From Hydrogenophilus sp. (GTDB lineage: Bacteria > Pseudomonadota > Gammaproteobacteria > Burkholderiales > Thiobacillaceae): 43,115 bases of DNA. Numbering within the stretch: the first letter of the stretch is position 1; each line of letters starts with the position of its first letter. Positions 20,328-29,431 of the stretch are shown here, piece after piece. The stretch covers positions 1 to 43,115 of the forward strand of contig JAIMKU010000011.1 of the NCBI GenBank assembly GCA_020692235.1, written 5' to 3'. The position numbers and the translations under genes are program-made. Under the pieces are notes generated by a model, which saw only the letters and a program-made list of their open reading frames with translations, was not told the origin of the DNA and did no database searches.

Positions 20328-21764
20328 TTAAGCGGCAATGCGGGCCGCGTTGCAATCTTGGGCGTAGGCGCGGGCCTTAGCCAGAAAAGGGGCGATCCAA
20401 CCCTGGTCGCCGGAGCCGCGACGGTGGCAATAGGTGGCGAGCAGGTTTTTGTGGACAAAGCCGTCGTTGCGACCGTCGATGCCATGGCCCCGCGTGATCT
20501 GGTAGCCGTAGATTAGGCCATCGGCTAGATTTTCCAGATGTGAATGGTGAAATTCATGGGCCGGAATTTCCTGGCCCGGTCGGGTGACCAAAGGCGAATC
20601 GGCAGTCTCCAGGAAACTGGCATAGCCTCGGCCGACCGGCCGGGCGCCCATTATGGCATCGCCCGGGATCAGCCCCACCATCTCGCCCCGCTGGCCATTC
20701 CAAAGTATCGAACGGGACAAGTACATCAGGCCGCCGCACTCGGCATAGACCGGCAGGTTCGCTTCCACTGCTCGCTGTATGTCTTGGCGTAGGCTGTGGT
20801 TGGCGGATAGTTCGGATATAAAGGACTCTGGAAAGCCGCCGCCCAGGATCAGTCCGGCCACGTCTGGTAGCGCGGCGGTCTTCAAGGTGTCGAGAGGGAC
20901 CAGTTCCACCCCGCTATCGCGCAAGGTGTCCAGGTCTTCGCTGTAGTAAAAACCAAAGGCGCGGTCCATGGCGATGGCGATGCGGATAGGGCCTTGGTCA
21001 TTCCCGCGTAGCGCCTGCCCCTGCGAAGGCATGGGGCGGAAACCCGGATCGAATGGACTGGACTGCTTTTCGTGCGCGATCGGTGAAGCATTCGTCACCG
21101 CGAGCAGGGCATCGAGATCGACTTGATCGGCGACGATTTCGGCGATGGCCTTGATGCGCTGTTCGGCCGATGAGTCTTCGTTGCCGGGCACCAGCCCGAG
21201 GTGGCGTTCCTCGATGGCCAGACGGGCATCCCGATGGATGGCGCCGAGCACGGGAATATCGGTGTAGCGCTCAATGACCTGGCGGAGCTTGCCTTCATGA
21301 CGTGGGCCGCCGACCTTGTTCAGGATCACCCCGGCGATTTTGACCTCGGGATCGAATGCCTGATAGCCTAACAGTAGCGGCGCCACGCCACGGGTGATGC
21401 CGATCGCATCGATGACCAGCACCACGGGCAGCGCCAGTTCCTTGGCCAGGGCGGCATTGCTGTCCGAACCTTCGATATCCATGCCGTCATACAAGCCCTT
21501 GTTGCCTTCGACGATGACGATGTCGGCGGCCGCGGCGTGGCGATTGTATAGACCGTGGATTTCATCGCGCCTCATAAAGCGGAAATCCAGGTTATATGAA
21601 GGCCGTCCGCTCGCTTGCGCGTGCCAGATGGGGTCGATGTAATCAGGCCCCTTCTTGTATGCCTGTACCTTGAACCCGTGGTTTTTCAGCGCGCGACACA
21701 ACCCCAGGGTGACCGTGGTCTTGCCTGATGATTTATGGGCGGCGGCGATATACAAGTTAGCCAT
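20328..21764 (-). CDS. dsrN: DsrN, CobB-like glutamine-dependent amidotransferase
   Basis: A 478-residue homologue of cobyrinic acid a,c-diamide synthase. The N-terminal P-loop is AAAHKSSGKTTVTLGLCRAL, followed by KKGPDYIDPIWH. The C-terminal class I glutaminase has its nucleophile Cys in VYAECGGLMYLS and a HEFHHS histidine segment. In sulfur oxidisers DsrN is thought to amidate siroheme to the siro(heme)amide of DsrAB rather than to make cobalamin. It is separated from dsrP by 91 bp containing a perfect 35-bp palindrome, and followed 14 bp later by dsrR. Confidence 0.92.
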   Translation of the reverse strand: MANLYIAAAHKSSGKTTVTLGLCRALKNHGFKVQAYKKGPDYIDPIWHAQASGRPSYNLDFRFMRRDEIHGLYNRHAAAADIVIVEGNKGLYDGMDIEGSDSNAALAKELALPVVLVIDAIGITRGVAPLLLGYQAFDPEVKIAGVILNKVGGPRHEGKLRQVIERYTDIPVLGAIHRDARLAIEERHLGLVPGNEDSSAEQRIKAIAEIVADQVDLDALLAVTNASPIAHEKQSSPFDPGFRPMPSQGQALRGNDQGPIRIAIAMDRAFGFYYSEDLDTLRDSGVELVPLDTLKTAALPDVAGLILGGGFPESFISELSANHSLRQDIQRAVEANLPVYAECGGLMYLSRSILWNGQRGEMVGLIPGDAIMGARPVGRGYASFLETADSPLVTRPGQEIPAHEFHHSHLENLADGLIYGYQITRGHGIDGRNDGFVHKNLLATYCHRRGSGDQGWIAPFLAKARAYAQDCNAARIAA

Positions 21765-21786
21765 GGCGATAGTCTATCAGCCGAAA

Positions 21787-21821
21787 GTCGAAAAGCCGAC
21801 AATTATTGTCGGCTTTTCGAC
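21787..21821. repeat. 35-bp perfect palindrome between dsrP and dsrN
   Basis: Two 17-base arms around a single central T, GTCGAAAAGCCGACAAT and its exact complement, form a very stable hairpin in RNA from either strand. No T-run follows the stem, so it is not a standard intrinsic terminator. It may set apart expression or stability of dsrNR from dsrMKLJOP. Confidence 0.85.
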
Positions 21822-21855
21822 CTGCGACCGGCTTAATAGTCGGGACGGGTTTGTT

Positions 21856-23049
21856 TCAGTGTTTCTGGTCGAGCCTATCTATAGGCAGGAACTTGAGTAT
21901 CCGCACGGCGACCGTGGTGAGCAGAAAGGTCGTGGCCATGCCGCCCAGGGCGAGCATCACTTCCAGGGTGGAGGGCGAGTAAGGATGCACCACGCCATCG
22001 AAGAAGCTGCTGGTCTCGGCATAGCCGGGGAAGATAGCGAGCGGGAAGGCCTGGACACCGACTATGGTGACATACATCTGGGCGTGTCCGCCGACGATGA
22101 CCAGTAGGGAGGCAAGGAGTATCCGGGCGGGACTTTTGGCGGCGCCGGGACTGAAGATCATGAGCAGCGGGACGATGCCGCCGATGATGACCTGGCCAAG
22201 CCAGAAAATCATCGGGTAGGTATCGCCTTCCACTAGGATGAAGCGCTCGAAATCCCATTGCTTGGCGAAGTACATGTTGGTCAGATGCAGCACCGCCGTG
22301 AAGTAAAGACTGGCGGCGACGAACACGGCCAGCAGGTTCTTTATCCGGCCAAGGATATTTTCGTCGATCTGGATGTTGCTCCACTTGTACATCGCCGTCT
22401 GTACGACCAAAAAGCAGGCGAGGCCATAGGCGAAGGAATAGATGATGAACATGGGGGCGTAGAGAGCCGAGTTATAACCGGCACGCGCCACCAGAAAGCC
22501 GAAGACGGAGCCGGTGGCGGTAGTCAGGGCCAGGCGCCACAGAAAGGCCAGGAACCCGACCGGATGCGACCACGGCTTCAGCTTGCGATCCATCAGGGTC
22601 AACAGATACACACCGACAATGGCGAAAAAGCCAATGTAGAAGATCATATTGAGGGCGAAGATGGACTTGAAGTTGTAGTGGGTCATGGCCACGATGATGC
22701 GGTCCGACCGACCCAGGTCAAGCACCAGCACGGCGAGACCGCCCGCCAGTATGGTTAGCGCCAACAGGCCGGACAGCGGCGACCGGGTCTTGTATATCTT
22801 CTTGCCGAACACTGAGCCGATGGAGGCTACGTTGAGCACGCCGGAGGCGGCAACGATCAGAAAGACCGCGAAGACATGGGGCAGGCCCCAGACGATCTGA
22901 TTGTTCATGCCGGTTACGATGTGACCGTGATGCTCGATATAGAAGTAGGCGCTGAGGGTGCTCAGCATAACCAAACCGCCCAGGGCCAACAGGCCCCAGA
23001 ACAGTTTGCTTTTCTTGCAGTCGGCGGTGAAGCAGGTTACGTCAGTCAT
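21856..23049 (-). CDS. dsrP: DsrP, NrfD-type integral membrane subunit
   Basis: A 397-residue polytopic protein of the NrfD/PsrC family, with about ten hydrophobic segments, starting near residue 20 (FWGLLALGGLVMLSTLSAYF). It is the quinone-interacting subunit of the DsrMKJOP complex and partners the ferredoxin-like DsrO, encoded 3 bp upstream. The complex links the cytoplasmic Dsr reactions to the membrane quinone pool. It is the last gene of the dsrMKLJOP block and is followed by the 35-bp palindrome. Confidence 0.95.
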   Translation of the reverse strand: MTDVTCFTADCKKSKLFWGLLALGGLVMLSTLSAYFYIEHHGHIVTGMNNQIVWGLPHVFAVFLIVAASGVLNVASIGSVFGKKIYKTRSPLSGLLALTILAGGLAVLVLDLGRSDRIIVAMTHYNFKSIFALNMIFYIGFFAIVGVYLLTLMDRKLKPWSHPVGFLAFLWRLALTTATGSVFGFLVARAGYNSALYAPMFIIYSFAYGLACFLVVQTAMYKWSNIQIDENILGRIKNLLAVFVAASLYFTAVLHLTNMYFAKQWDFERFILVEGDTYPMIFWLGQVIIGGIVPLLMIFSPGAAKSPARILLASLLVIVGGHAQMYVTIVGVQAFPLAIFPGYAETSSFFDGVVHPYSPSTLEVMLALGGMATTFLLTTVAVRILKFLPIDRLDQKH

Positions 23050-23052
23050 GGT

Positions 23053-23787
23053 TCAAATCCCTTGGTAACGGACGCCGGTGTTCAGGCCAAGATCGCCGCG
23101 TACTTCGACGCTGGCATAGGCCTTCATGGCCTTGGCGATAGCACTTTCCGGGTTGCGAAGATCGCCGAACAACATGGCCTGATGGCCATCGGCATTGCAG
23201 GCTTCGACGCAGGCAGGCTGTTCATCCCGATCCACCCGCTGGACGCAGAAGGTGCAGGCCTCGACGCAGCCCTTGCCACGGGGAACATCGGGGTTCTGGT
23301 CGCTCAGCGGCTCGTGCACGAACGACCGCGCCTTGTAGGGGCAGGCCATCATGCAGTAGCGGCAGCCGATACAGATATGACGGTCGACCAGGACGATCCC
23401 GTCGGCGCGCTTCATCGACGCGCCGGTGGGACAAACATCGACGCAAGGCGGGTTGGCGCAATGCTGGCACAGCATCGGCAGATTGTGTTCGATGCCCGTT
23501 TGCAGATGCTTGATGTTCAGCTTGCGTATCCACTGTGAATCTTGCGGTCCGGTTTTGCCGGATAAGCCATTCTCATGGTTGCAGGCGTTGACGCACGCCG
23601 AACAGCCGTTGGCGCACTTGCTGGTGTCGATGAGCATGCCCCAGCGTACCAGGCTGGAGGCGCCTTCTTCCGGCGCCCGGCCTTGGGCAATGCCATAGAA
23701 CAAGATACCCGGGGCGATGGCGGCGCCAGCGACAACTGCACCAGTCTTGAGAAAATCGCGGCGATCGGGTTTATGTGACGTGGTCAT
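23053..23787 (-). CDS. dsrO: DsrO, periplasmic four-cluster ferredoxin subunit with Tat signal
   Basis: A 244-residue iron-sulfur protein. The start has a Tat signal (RRDFLKTGAVVAGAAIAPG), so it is exported folded. Four cysteine groups for [4Fe-4S] clusters are visible: CANGCSACVNAC, CQHCANPPCVDVC, CIGCRYCMMAC and CTFCVQ...ACVEAC. It passes electrons between the cytochrome DsrJ and the membrane protein DsrP. The ATG at 23787 is chosen because it gives the Tat signal and an ATGA overlap with the dsrJ stop. Confidence 0.95.
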   Translation of the reverse strand: MTTSHKPDRRDFLKTGAVVAGAAIAPGILFYGIAQGRAPEEGASSLVRWGMLIDTSKCANGCSACVNACNHENGLSGKTGPQDSQWIRKLNIKHLQTGIEHNLPMLCQHCANPPCVDVCPTGASMKRADGIVLVDRHICIGCRYCMMACPYKARSFVHEPLSDQNPDVPRGKGCVEACTFCVQRVDRDEQPACVEACNADGHQAMLFGDLRNPESAIAKAMKAYASVEVRGDLGLNTGVRYQGI

Positions 23788-24233
23788 TGGTTGGCTCCCC
23801 CGGTTTGGACAGGGTTCATCGTGGGCGAAGCTTGCTGCTCGGTAGCTTGCACCGGCTTTGTCTTCGGCTTGCTGGCATGACAGTCCCAGCAATCAAGCTG
23901 GACCCCGGCATAGGCATGACAAGTGACGCAGAAATCATCCTTGGCCGATGCTACGCTGCCCGTCTTGGCGCTGGCATGACACTCGACGCACCCCTTGAGA
24001 CTGTACTTGGTGGTGCGTATACCGTGACGCAGCGTCTCGATGCGGTGATGCTTGAGCAGGTCGGGGTGGTTGCGGCGGATGATGTCCACATCCTCCACGC
24101 ACTTATCACCCTTGCGGTTCTCAAGTCCAGGTAACTTAGCGTCCGCCGTCGCCTGCCGCAGGGGGATGGCGGCAAACGTCACCGCCACGCCCAGGAGGGC
24201 GGCCAACTTCAGCCAATAGGCAAATCTAGCCAT
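23784..24233 (-). CDS. dsrJ: DsrJ, triheme cytochrome c
   Basis: A 149-residue periplasmic protein with an N-terminal hydrophobic signal or anchor (about 5-24) and three CxxCH haem sites (82-86, 102-106, 115-119). Cys45, in GDKCVED, matches the position of the conserved cysteine (Cys46 in Allochromatium) proposed as an unusual haem axial ligand. The start at 24233 is supported by the signal sequence; the upstream frame overlaps dsrL. It lies between dsrL and dsrO in the usual order. Confidence 0.93.
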   Translation of the reverse strand: MARFAYWLKLAALLGVAVTFAAIPLRQATADAKLPGLENRKGDKCVEDVDIIRRNHPDLLKHHRIETLRHGIRTTKYSLKGCVECHASAKTGSVASAKDDFCVTCHAYAGVQLDCWDCHASKPKTKPVQATEQQASPTMNPVQTGGANQ

Positions 24234-24249
24234 GCCAGTTCCTTCCTTA

Positions 24250-26229
24250 TCAGTCGCCCATGCCCATCTGGATGTAGCCGGTCGGGCAGACATCGGCGCA
24301 GATATGGCAACCGATGCACTTGGAGTAGTCGGTATCCACATAACGGCCAGTGGTCGGATTGTCTTTCTTGCGGACCTTGAACACGGCGGTCTGCGGACAG
24401 TAGACAACGCAGTTGTCGCATTCGAAGCACAGGCCACAGGACATGCAACGCTTGGCTTCGGCCACGGTCTCCTGCTCGGATAGGGCATGGAGACGATCCT
24501 GGAAGTTGCCCAGGGCGGAATTCTTGTCCAGCACCGTTACCTGCCGCTTGTTGCGCGCTGTGCTGGCGAAGTGGCCCAGGAACAGCTCGGTGGAGGCGAT
24601 CACATAGCGGCCGGAGCGGTCCTCGAAGTTATGCAGTGTATCCTTCCATTCGGAAGTGCCCATCTCCTGGCCGTGGTGCTCGTTGTAATCGTGGCCTGCT
24701 TCCAGCCACTTACGGATCATGTCCCAACGGTGAACGTCGACCTTGGGCCGCTTGTCTGGTTCATCGCCGGACAGGTACTCGTCGATGCCTTCGGCGCAGA
24801 TGCGGGCATGGCCGATGGCGGTGGTCAACAAGTGGGGGCGAATCACGTCGCCGGCGACGAACACGTTGGTCTTGCCGGGGAAGCGGTAGTTCTTGTCGGT
24901 CTTGATCAGGCCATTGTTGTTGTTGAAGACTTCGAGGCCGGTAAAGTCCACTGCCTGGCCGATGGCTGAGACGATCAGGTCGCCGGTAATATCCTGCTCG
25001 GTACCCGCGATGATCTTGGTTTCCTTCTTGCCGGCCACCTTGAACTTGGCGACCCTCAAGGCGGTAGCGCGACCATCCGGTCCCTTGACGATGCCGACTG
25101 GCGTGACGCCGCCGACGATCTGAATGCCTTCGGCCTGGGCCTGTTCGACTTCGTGCTTGTTGGCGGCCATTTTGTCGATGGTGGCGCGGGAGATCAGCAC
25201 GACTTCAACGCCTTGGCGCGCGGCGATGGCGGTGACGTCATGAGCGGTCTGACCGGACAGTACATTCTCCGGCAGATCGGCGCTCGATGCGTTGGCGATC
25301 TTGCCGAGACGGCGCGCGACGGCAGCGACGTCGATGGAGGTGTCGCCACCGCCGATGACCACGACCTTATTGCCGACGTGTTGCAGGCGACCTTCGTTAA
25401 AGGCGCGCAGGAAGGCCATGGCGGTCACGCAGTTGGGCGCATCGGCGCCGTCGACCGGCAGGGCACGGCCAGCTTGGGCACCCATGCCCATGATGATGGC
25501 GTCACAGTCCTTTTCGATCTGCGCCATGGGTAGGTCAGTGCCCACGCGACAGTTCATCTTGGTCGCGACACCCAGGTCCAGAATGCGTTGGATTTCGGCG
25601 TCGAGCACCTCACGTGGGGTACGGAAACCGGGAATGCCGTAGCGCATCATACCGCCGAGTTCGGCGTGGTCGTCGAATATGGTGCAGCTATGACCCTTGA
25701 GGGAAAGCTGGTAGGCGGCGGCCAGGCCAGCGGGGCCGCCGCCGAGAATGGCGACCTTCTTGCCGGTCTTCTTGGTCGGTTTGCCGAAGGCCAGCTTGTG
25801 CTCTATGGCCCAGTTGCCGAGGTAGTGCTCGACCGAGTTGATGCCAACGTTCTCTTCCACCTGGTTACGGTTGCAGCCAGACTCGCAGGGCGCCGGGCAG
25901 ACGCGGCCCATTACCGCGGGGAAGGGGTTGGCTTCGGTCAGGCGACGCCAGGCATATTCCTGCCAAGTCATGCTGGGCTTGCCATCGGCACCAACCGGGG
26001 GCTTCTCGATGCCGCGCACGATGTTCAGGTAGGAACGGATGTCCTCGCCGGCCGGGCAGGAACCTTGGCAGGGTGGGGTGGAGAGCACATATTCCGGGCA
26101 CTTGTGACTCCAACTGGCCTGAAAAATCTTGTCCTGTCCGGACAGGTAGTCAGCCTCGGTCTGACCGTCCTTGTAACGGCGCCAGTTCAAGCCCTCAGTC
26201 TTCGATACGTCTTTTGATGTGACCGACAT
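24250..26229 (-). CDS. dsrL: DsrL, iron-sulfur flavoprotein NAD(P)H:acceptor oxidoreductase
   Basis: A 659-residue homologue of the glutamate synthase small subunit. N-terminal cysteines (STPPCQGSCPAGEDI, GRVCPAPCESGC) are followed by an FAD loop (VAILGGGPAGLAAAYQL), an NAD(P)-binding loop (VVVIGGGDTSIDVAAVARR), a second FAD segment (VFVAGDVIRP) and C-terminal ferredoxin clusters (CMSCGLCFECDNC, CIGCHICADVCPTGY). DsrL passes electrons from DsrAB to NAD+ in sulfur oxidisers. The start at 26229 has a good ribosome binding site (GGAGAG). Its presence marks the cluster as oxidative. Confidence 0.95.
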   Translation of the reverse strand: MSVTSKDVSKTEGLNWRRYKDGQTEADYLSGQDKIFQASWSHKCPEYVLSTPPCQGSCPAGEDIRSYLNIVRGIEKPPVGADGKPSMTWQEYAWRRLTEANPFPAVMGRVCPAPCESGCNRNQVEENVGINSVEHYLGNWAIEHKLAFGKPTKKTGKKVAILGGGPAGLAAAYQLSLKGHSCTIFDDHAELGGMMRYGIPGFRTPREVLDAEIQRILDLGVATKMNCRVGTDLPMAQIEKDCDAIIMGMGAQAGRALPVDGADAPNCVTAMAFLRAFNEGRLQHVGNKVVVIGGGDTSIDVAAVARRLGKIANASSADLPENVLSGQTAHDVTAIAARQGVEVVLISRATIDKMAANKHEVEQAQAEGIQIVGGVTPVGIVKGPDGRATALRVAKFKVAGKKETKIIAGTEQDITGDLIVSAIGQAVDFTGLEVFNNNNGLIKTDKNYRFPGKTNVFVAGDVIRPHLLTTAIGHARICAEGIDEYLSGDEPDKRPKVDVHRWDMIRKWLEAGHDYNEHHGQEMGTSEWKDTLHNFEDRSGRYVIASTELFLGHFASTARNKRQVTVLDKNSALGNFQDRLHALSEQETVAEAKRCMSCGLCFECDNCVVYCPQTAVFKVRKKDNPTTGRYVDTDYSKCIGCHICADVCPTGYIQMGMGD

Positions 26230-26311
26230 CTTCGCTCTCCTATCGTAAATCACGCGGCAGGGCCGCCTGTGTCTGTATGCGGTTACCCGCGACTACTTAT
26301 TAAATAAATAA

Positions 26312-27841
26312 TCAATCCTGTTCCAGCTTGATGGCCGTGCTGACCAACTGATGCACGCCGCCGATCTGGCTCATGTCGAAACCGTAATAAGGCACTACCT
26401 TGGTGAACTGCGCCTTGCAGATGGCGCAGATCAGGGCCATAAAGTTGACGCCCTTCTCCTGCGCCACGGCGTTGTAGGCATTCATGCGCGGCAGGGCGCC
26501 CTTGACCCGGACTTCTATCAGGTCGTCGGTCAATATGCCGGCTCCGCCGCCACAACAGAAAGTCGCTTCGCCAATGGTTTCCGGGGCCATGTCGTAGAAG
26601 TTGTTCGCCACCGCGCGGATGATGTTGCGCGGTATGGTGAACTGGCCGCCCGGCTCATCGCCCATGCGCGAACCGCGCGCCACGTTGCAGGAATCGTGGA
26701 AGGTAATGACCCGATCGTCATTGAGTGACTTGTCGAACTTCAGCACGCCTCGCTGGATCAAGTCCCAGGTGTATTCGCAGATATGGCTGGGCTGCTTGAA
26801 GCGGGGATCGAGTTGCTTTTGCAGTTCGATCGAGAAGGGATCGTTGCCGCCATAACCGATTCCGGTCAGGGTGTTCCAGAAGGCATAGGCGATGCGCCAG
26901 GCATGACCGCACTCGCCGACGATGATGCGCTTGACGCCCAGTTCCAGGGCCGCGTCGCGAATCCGCATGGCGACCTTGCGCATGGTTTCGTAGTTGCCGT
27001 TGAACAGGCCAAAGTTGCCGGCCTCCGAGGCATAACTGGAAAGGGTCCAGGACGCGCCGGCGGCGTGGAATACCTTGGCGTAACCGATCAGCGACTCGAC
27101 ATGCGGCTCGGAGAAGAAGTCAGCCGAAGGCGTGACCAGGAGTATCTCGGCGCCTTTGACATTAAGAGGCATCTTCACCGCCACGCCGGTATCCGCTTCG
27201 ATATCCTCCTCCAGACCGAGCAGGGTATCTTCCAGCGCCGGGCCGGGCAGACCGAGGTTGTTACCGATCTTGAAGACCTTGGCGATGATCTCGCTGGTGT
27301 ATTTCTGGCCCATGCCTACCGTGTTGAGTATCTCGCGACCGGCCATGGTGATTTCGGCGGTGTCGATGCCGTAGGGACAATATACCGAGCAACGGCGGCA
27401 CTCGGAACACTGGTGATAATAGCTGTACCAGTCGTCGAGCGTTTCCTTGGTGAGGTCTTCGGCGCCCACCAGCCAGGGGACCAGCTTGCCCGGCAGGGTG
27501 AAGTAGCGGCGGTAGACCTTGCGCATCAGGTCCTGGCGCGCGACCGGCATGTTCTTCGGGTCGGCGGTGCCAAGGAAGTAGTGGCACTTGTCAGTGCAGG
27601 CGCCGCAATGGACGCAGGCATCCATGAATACCCGCAGGCCGCGGTACTTGACTAGCAACTCGCCCATACGGTTGATCGCGCGATCATGCCAGTCATCAGT
27701 CAGTTTCCAGGGGAAACCCAGGCTGGTTTGGCTGGCCTCGGCGGCCGGGAAGGACTTGACATGCGCCATTGCCCCTTCCTTGATCTTGGGAACGTCGGTG
27801 TATTCCGACATCTTGGGTACTTCGAACTTGGGACCAGCCAC
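26312..27841 (-). CDS. dsrK: DsrK, cytoplasmic HdrD-like iron-sulfur subunit
   Basis: A 509-residue homologue of the heterodisulfide reductase catalytic subunit. Two [4Fe-4S] motifs (CVHCGACTDKC, CSECRRCSVYC) are followed by CCG-type cysteine regions (FHDSCNVARGSR ... FCCGGGAG, and ICAICKAQF) that bind the special cluster thought to act on the DsrC trisulfide. It starts at a GTG with AAGGAG 6 bases upstream. It partners DsrM, encoded 36 bp upstream, in the DsrMKJOP complex. Confidence 0.95.
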   Translation of the reverse strand: MAGPKFEVPKMSEYTDVPKIKEGAMAHVKSFPAAEASQTSLGFPWKLTDDWHDRAINRMGELLVKYRGLRVFMDACVHCGACTDKCHYFLGTADPKNMPVARQDLMRKVYRRYFTLPGKLVPWLVGAEDLTKETLDDWYSYYHQCSECRRCSVYCPYGIDTAEITMAGREILNTVGMGQKYTSEIIAKVFKIGNNLGLPGPALEDTLLGLEEDIEADTGVAVKMPLNVKGAEILLVTPSADFFSEPHVESLIGYAKVFHAAGASWTLSSYASEAGNFGLFNGNYETMRKVAMRIRDAALELGVKRIIVGECGHAWRIAYAFWNTLTGIGYGGNDPFSIELQKQLDPRFKQPSHICEYTWDLIQRGVLKFDKSLNDDRVITFHDSCNVARGSRMGDEPGGQFTIPRNIIRAVANNFYDMAPETIGEATFCCGGGAGILTDDLIEVRVKGALPRMNAYNAVAQEKGVNFMALICAICKAQFTKVVPYYGFDMSQIGGVHQLVSTAIKLEQD

Positions 27842-27877
27842 GTTTGCTCCTTGAATGCTTACAAACAGTCCGATGAA

Positions 27878-28615
27878 TCAGCCGTTATCCCGTTCGAGGG
27901 CGGCGGCCCAAGGGGCTAGATGCCGTTTCTCGCGGGGGTTGTCCACCTGATTGCGGGTGGGGCTGAAGAACACGCCAGGCGCGTGCAGAAGTTTGCTGAC
28001 CGGGAAAACGATCATCAACAGGGCGACCAGAAATAGATGCACCAGCAGGTTGGCATCGGTGGGCAATGGCTGGAAGTTGAGCATCATCATGCCGCGCACG
28101 AAGCCCTTGAGGTTGACGATGTCGGTATGAGCGACGAAGGTCATCGACATGCCCGACAGGCCGATGGCGATCAATAATGCCAGAATCAGGTGATCGGATG
28201 GGGTGGAGATGTAGCGCACCCGATCGACCAGGAAGCGCCGCGCCCAAAGCCCCGCCAGGCCGGCCACCATGACAAAACTGGCGTACTTGCCGAATGGCTG
28301 AATGAAGACCAGGAAGGAGCAGAGCGGCTCCGAGAAGTAGCGCACATGACGCAGCAGCACCAGCGCCAGACCGATATGGAACATATAGCCGAAGACCCAT
28401 ATCCATTTGTTGGACTTGAACAGACTTTCGAACAGAGCGACTTCCCGAAACATGCGGAAGGAGACGCCTATCCGAGTCGTCGGCGCCGGCGTGGTCGGGA
28501 TGTTCAGGGGGGCAGGAACCTTCCAGTATTCGTAAATACGGTAGGTCAGGCCAGCGACCAGCACAAACGTGGCAAAGTAGAACAAGCCAATATAGAAAAC
28601 GGTCAACGATGACAT
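27878..28615 (-). CDS. dsrM: DsrM, haem b membrane subunit
   Basis: A 245-residue NarI-like integral membrane protein with about five to six membrane helices and several histidines placed to bind haem b (FGYMFHIGLALVLLRHVRYF, LLVHLFLVALLMIVFPVSK). It anchors DsrK and exchanges electrons with quinone. It is the first gene of the dsrMKLJOP block. The 145 bp separating it from dsrC contain an imperfect 33-bp hairpin. Confidence 0.93.
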   Translation of the reverse strand: MSSLTVFYIGLFYFATFVLVAGLTYRIYEYWKVPAPLNIPTTPAPTTRIGVSFRMFREVALFESLFKSNKWIWVFGYMFHIGLALVLLRHVRYFSEPLCSFLVFIQPFGKYASFVMVAGLAGLWARRFLVDRVRYISTPSDHLILALLIAIGLSGMSMTFVAHTDIVNLKGFVRGMMMLNFQPLPTDANLLVHLFLVALLMIVFPVSKLLHAPGVFFSPTRNQVDNPREKRHLAPWAAALERDNG

Positions 28616-28634
28616 GCGTTCCTCTTTACTTACA

Positions 28635-28723
28635 GTCGAGAGTGGAGAGTGGAGAATAAAGGCCTTGGTGTCCTTCGTTTCACCACTCTCGACTCTCGAC
28701 TATTGAGACAATAGCCGAGAGTC
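28635..28723. repeat. Interlocking inverted repeats between dsrC and dsrM
   Basis: The stem arms 28691-28705 and 28709-28723 pair at 14 of 15 positions around an AGA loop (GACTCTCGACTATTG). The right part of the region can alternatively pair with 28635-28645 (GTCGAGAGTGG with CCACTCTCGAC at 28683-28693). Two mutually exclusive foldings are therefore possible, a shape expected of a processing or attenuation site that separates abundant dsrC from the membrane-complex genes. Confidence 0.75.
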
Positions 28724-28760
28724 GAGACCGCGCGGCGCGATGCCCGCGGTCAGAACAACA

Positions 28761-29096
28761 TCAGATACAGCCAGTCGGCTTGGGCAGGCCGGCGATCTTG
28801 CAGGCCTGTTTGGCGGGACCATAGGGGAACAGTTTATACAGGTACTTGTTGCTGCCCTTGTCCGCGCCGAGCTTTTTGCTGATGGCCTTGGTCAGCACGC
28901 GAATGGCCGGAGCGATCTGGTACTCGGAATAATATTCACGCAGGAAGTTGATGACTTCCCAGTGGTTCGGGGTCAATTCAACCTTTTCTTCGTTGGCCAG
29001 ATAAGCGGCGATGCCCTCATCCCAGTCGGACAGATTAATCAGGTAACCCTCTTCGTCTACTTCAAAGGACTTGCCAGCGGCTTCAATCATGGGCAT
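28761..29096 (-). CDS. dsrC: DsrC, sulfur carrier and DsrAB substrate protein
   Basis: A 111-residue DsrC/TusE-family protein with the full C-terminal arm (CKIAGLPKPTGCI) and both redox cysteines, Cys99 and Cys110. Sulfur bound as a persulfide or trisulfide on this arm is handed from DsrEFH to DsrAB and DsrMK. The AGGAG before the start is well placed. It closes the dsrEFHC block. A relative lacking both cysteines is encoded at 33983-34315. Confidence 0.96.
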   Translation of the reverse strand: MPMIEAAGKSFEVDEEGYLINLSDWDEGIAAYLANEEKVELTPNHWEVINFLREYYSEYQIAPAIRVLTKAISKKLGADKGSNKYLYKLFPYGPAKQACKIAGLPKPTGCI

Positions 29097-29120
29097 GGTA
29101 TTTCTCCTATCGATTCAAAA

Positions 29121-29420
29121 TTACAACCAGGACTGACAGTTGCTGTGCTCTGCTACCAGATCCACAAAACCGCCGTAATCCACAACACTCACCCCGTCCA
29201 GAACGCGATCGGCCATGCCGCGCGCGGATAGATCGGGACCTAGGGCATAAATCTTCAGGCCGGGTAACGCGGCCTGTAACGCGCCCTCAAAGCTGCCGCC
29301 CTTGACGGCGCCGTAAACGCCGTCCTCGATCAGCAGTACAGCGGAACCATTTATCGCTAGTCGCAGGCAGCTCTCAAGCGCGTTGCGTTCATAGGGCGAT
29401 TTGTTGACGATGTGCAGCAT
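29121..29420 (-). CDS. dsrH: DsrH, sulfurtransferase subunit (TusB-like)
   Basis: A 99-residue subunit of the DsrEFH hexamer, which moves sulfane sulfur toward DsrC. The start MLHIVNKSPYERN is typical of DsrH/TusB. An ATG 12 bp further up overlaps the dsrF stop, but a GGAGG sequence lies 5 bases before the ATG at 29420, so I use that start. The conserved Cys is near residue 18 (ESCLRL). Confidence 0.92.
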   Translation of the reverse strand: MLHIVNKSPYERNALESCLRLAINGSAVLLIEDGVYGAVKGGSFEGALQAALPGLKIYALGPDLSARGMADRVLDGVSVVDYGGFVDLVAEHSNCQSWL

Positions 29421-29431
29421 CTTGGCCTCCA

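Noticed and set aside
20328-21764. Calling dsrN a cobalamin-synthesis gene (cobB)
   Set aside because: No other cobalamin genes are near, and its place between dsrP and dsrR is the known dsrN position.
21787-21821. The dsrP/dsrN palindrome as an intrinsic terminator
   Set aside because: There is no T-run after the stem on either strand, and dsrNR needs read-through or its own promoter, which I cannot see.
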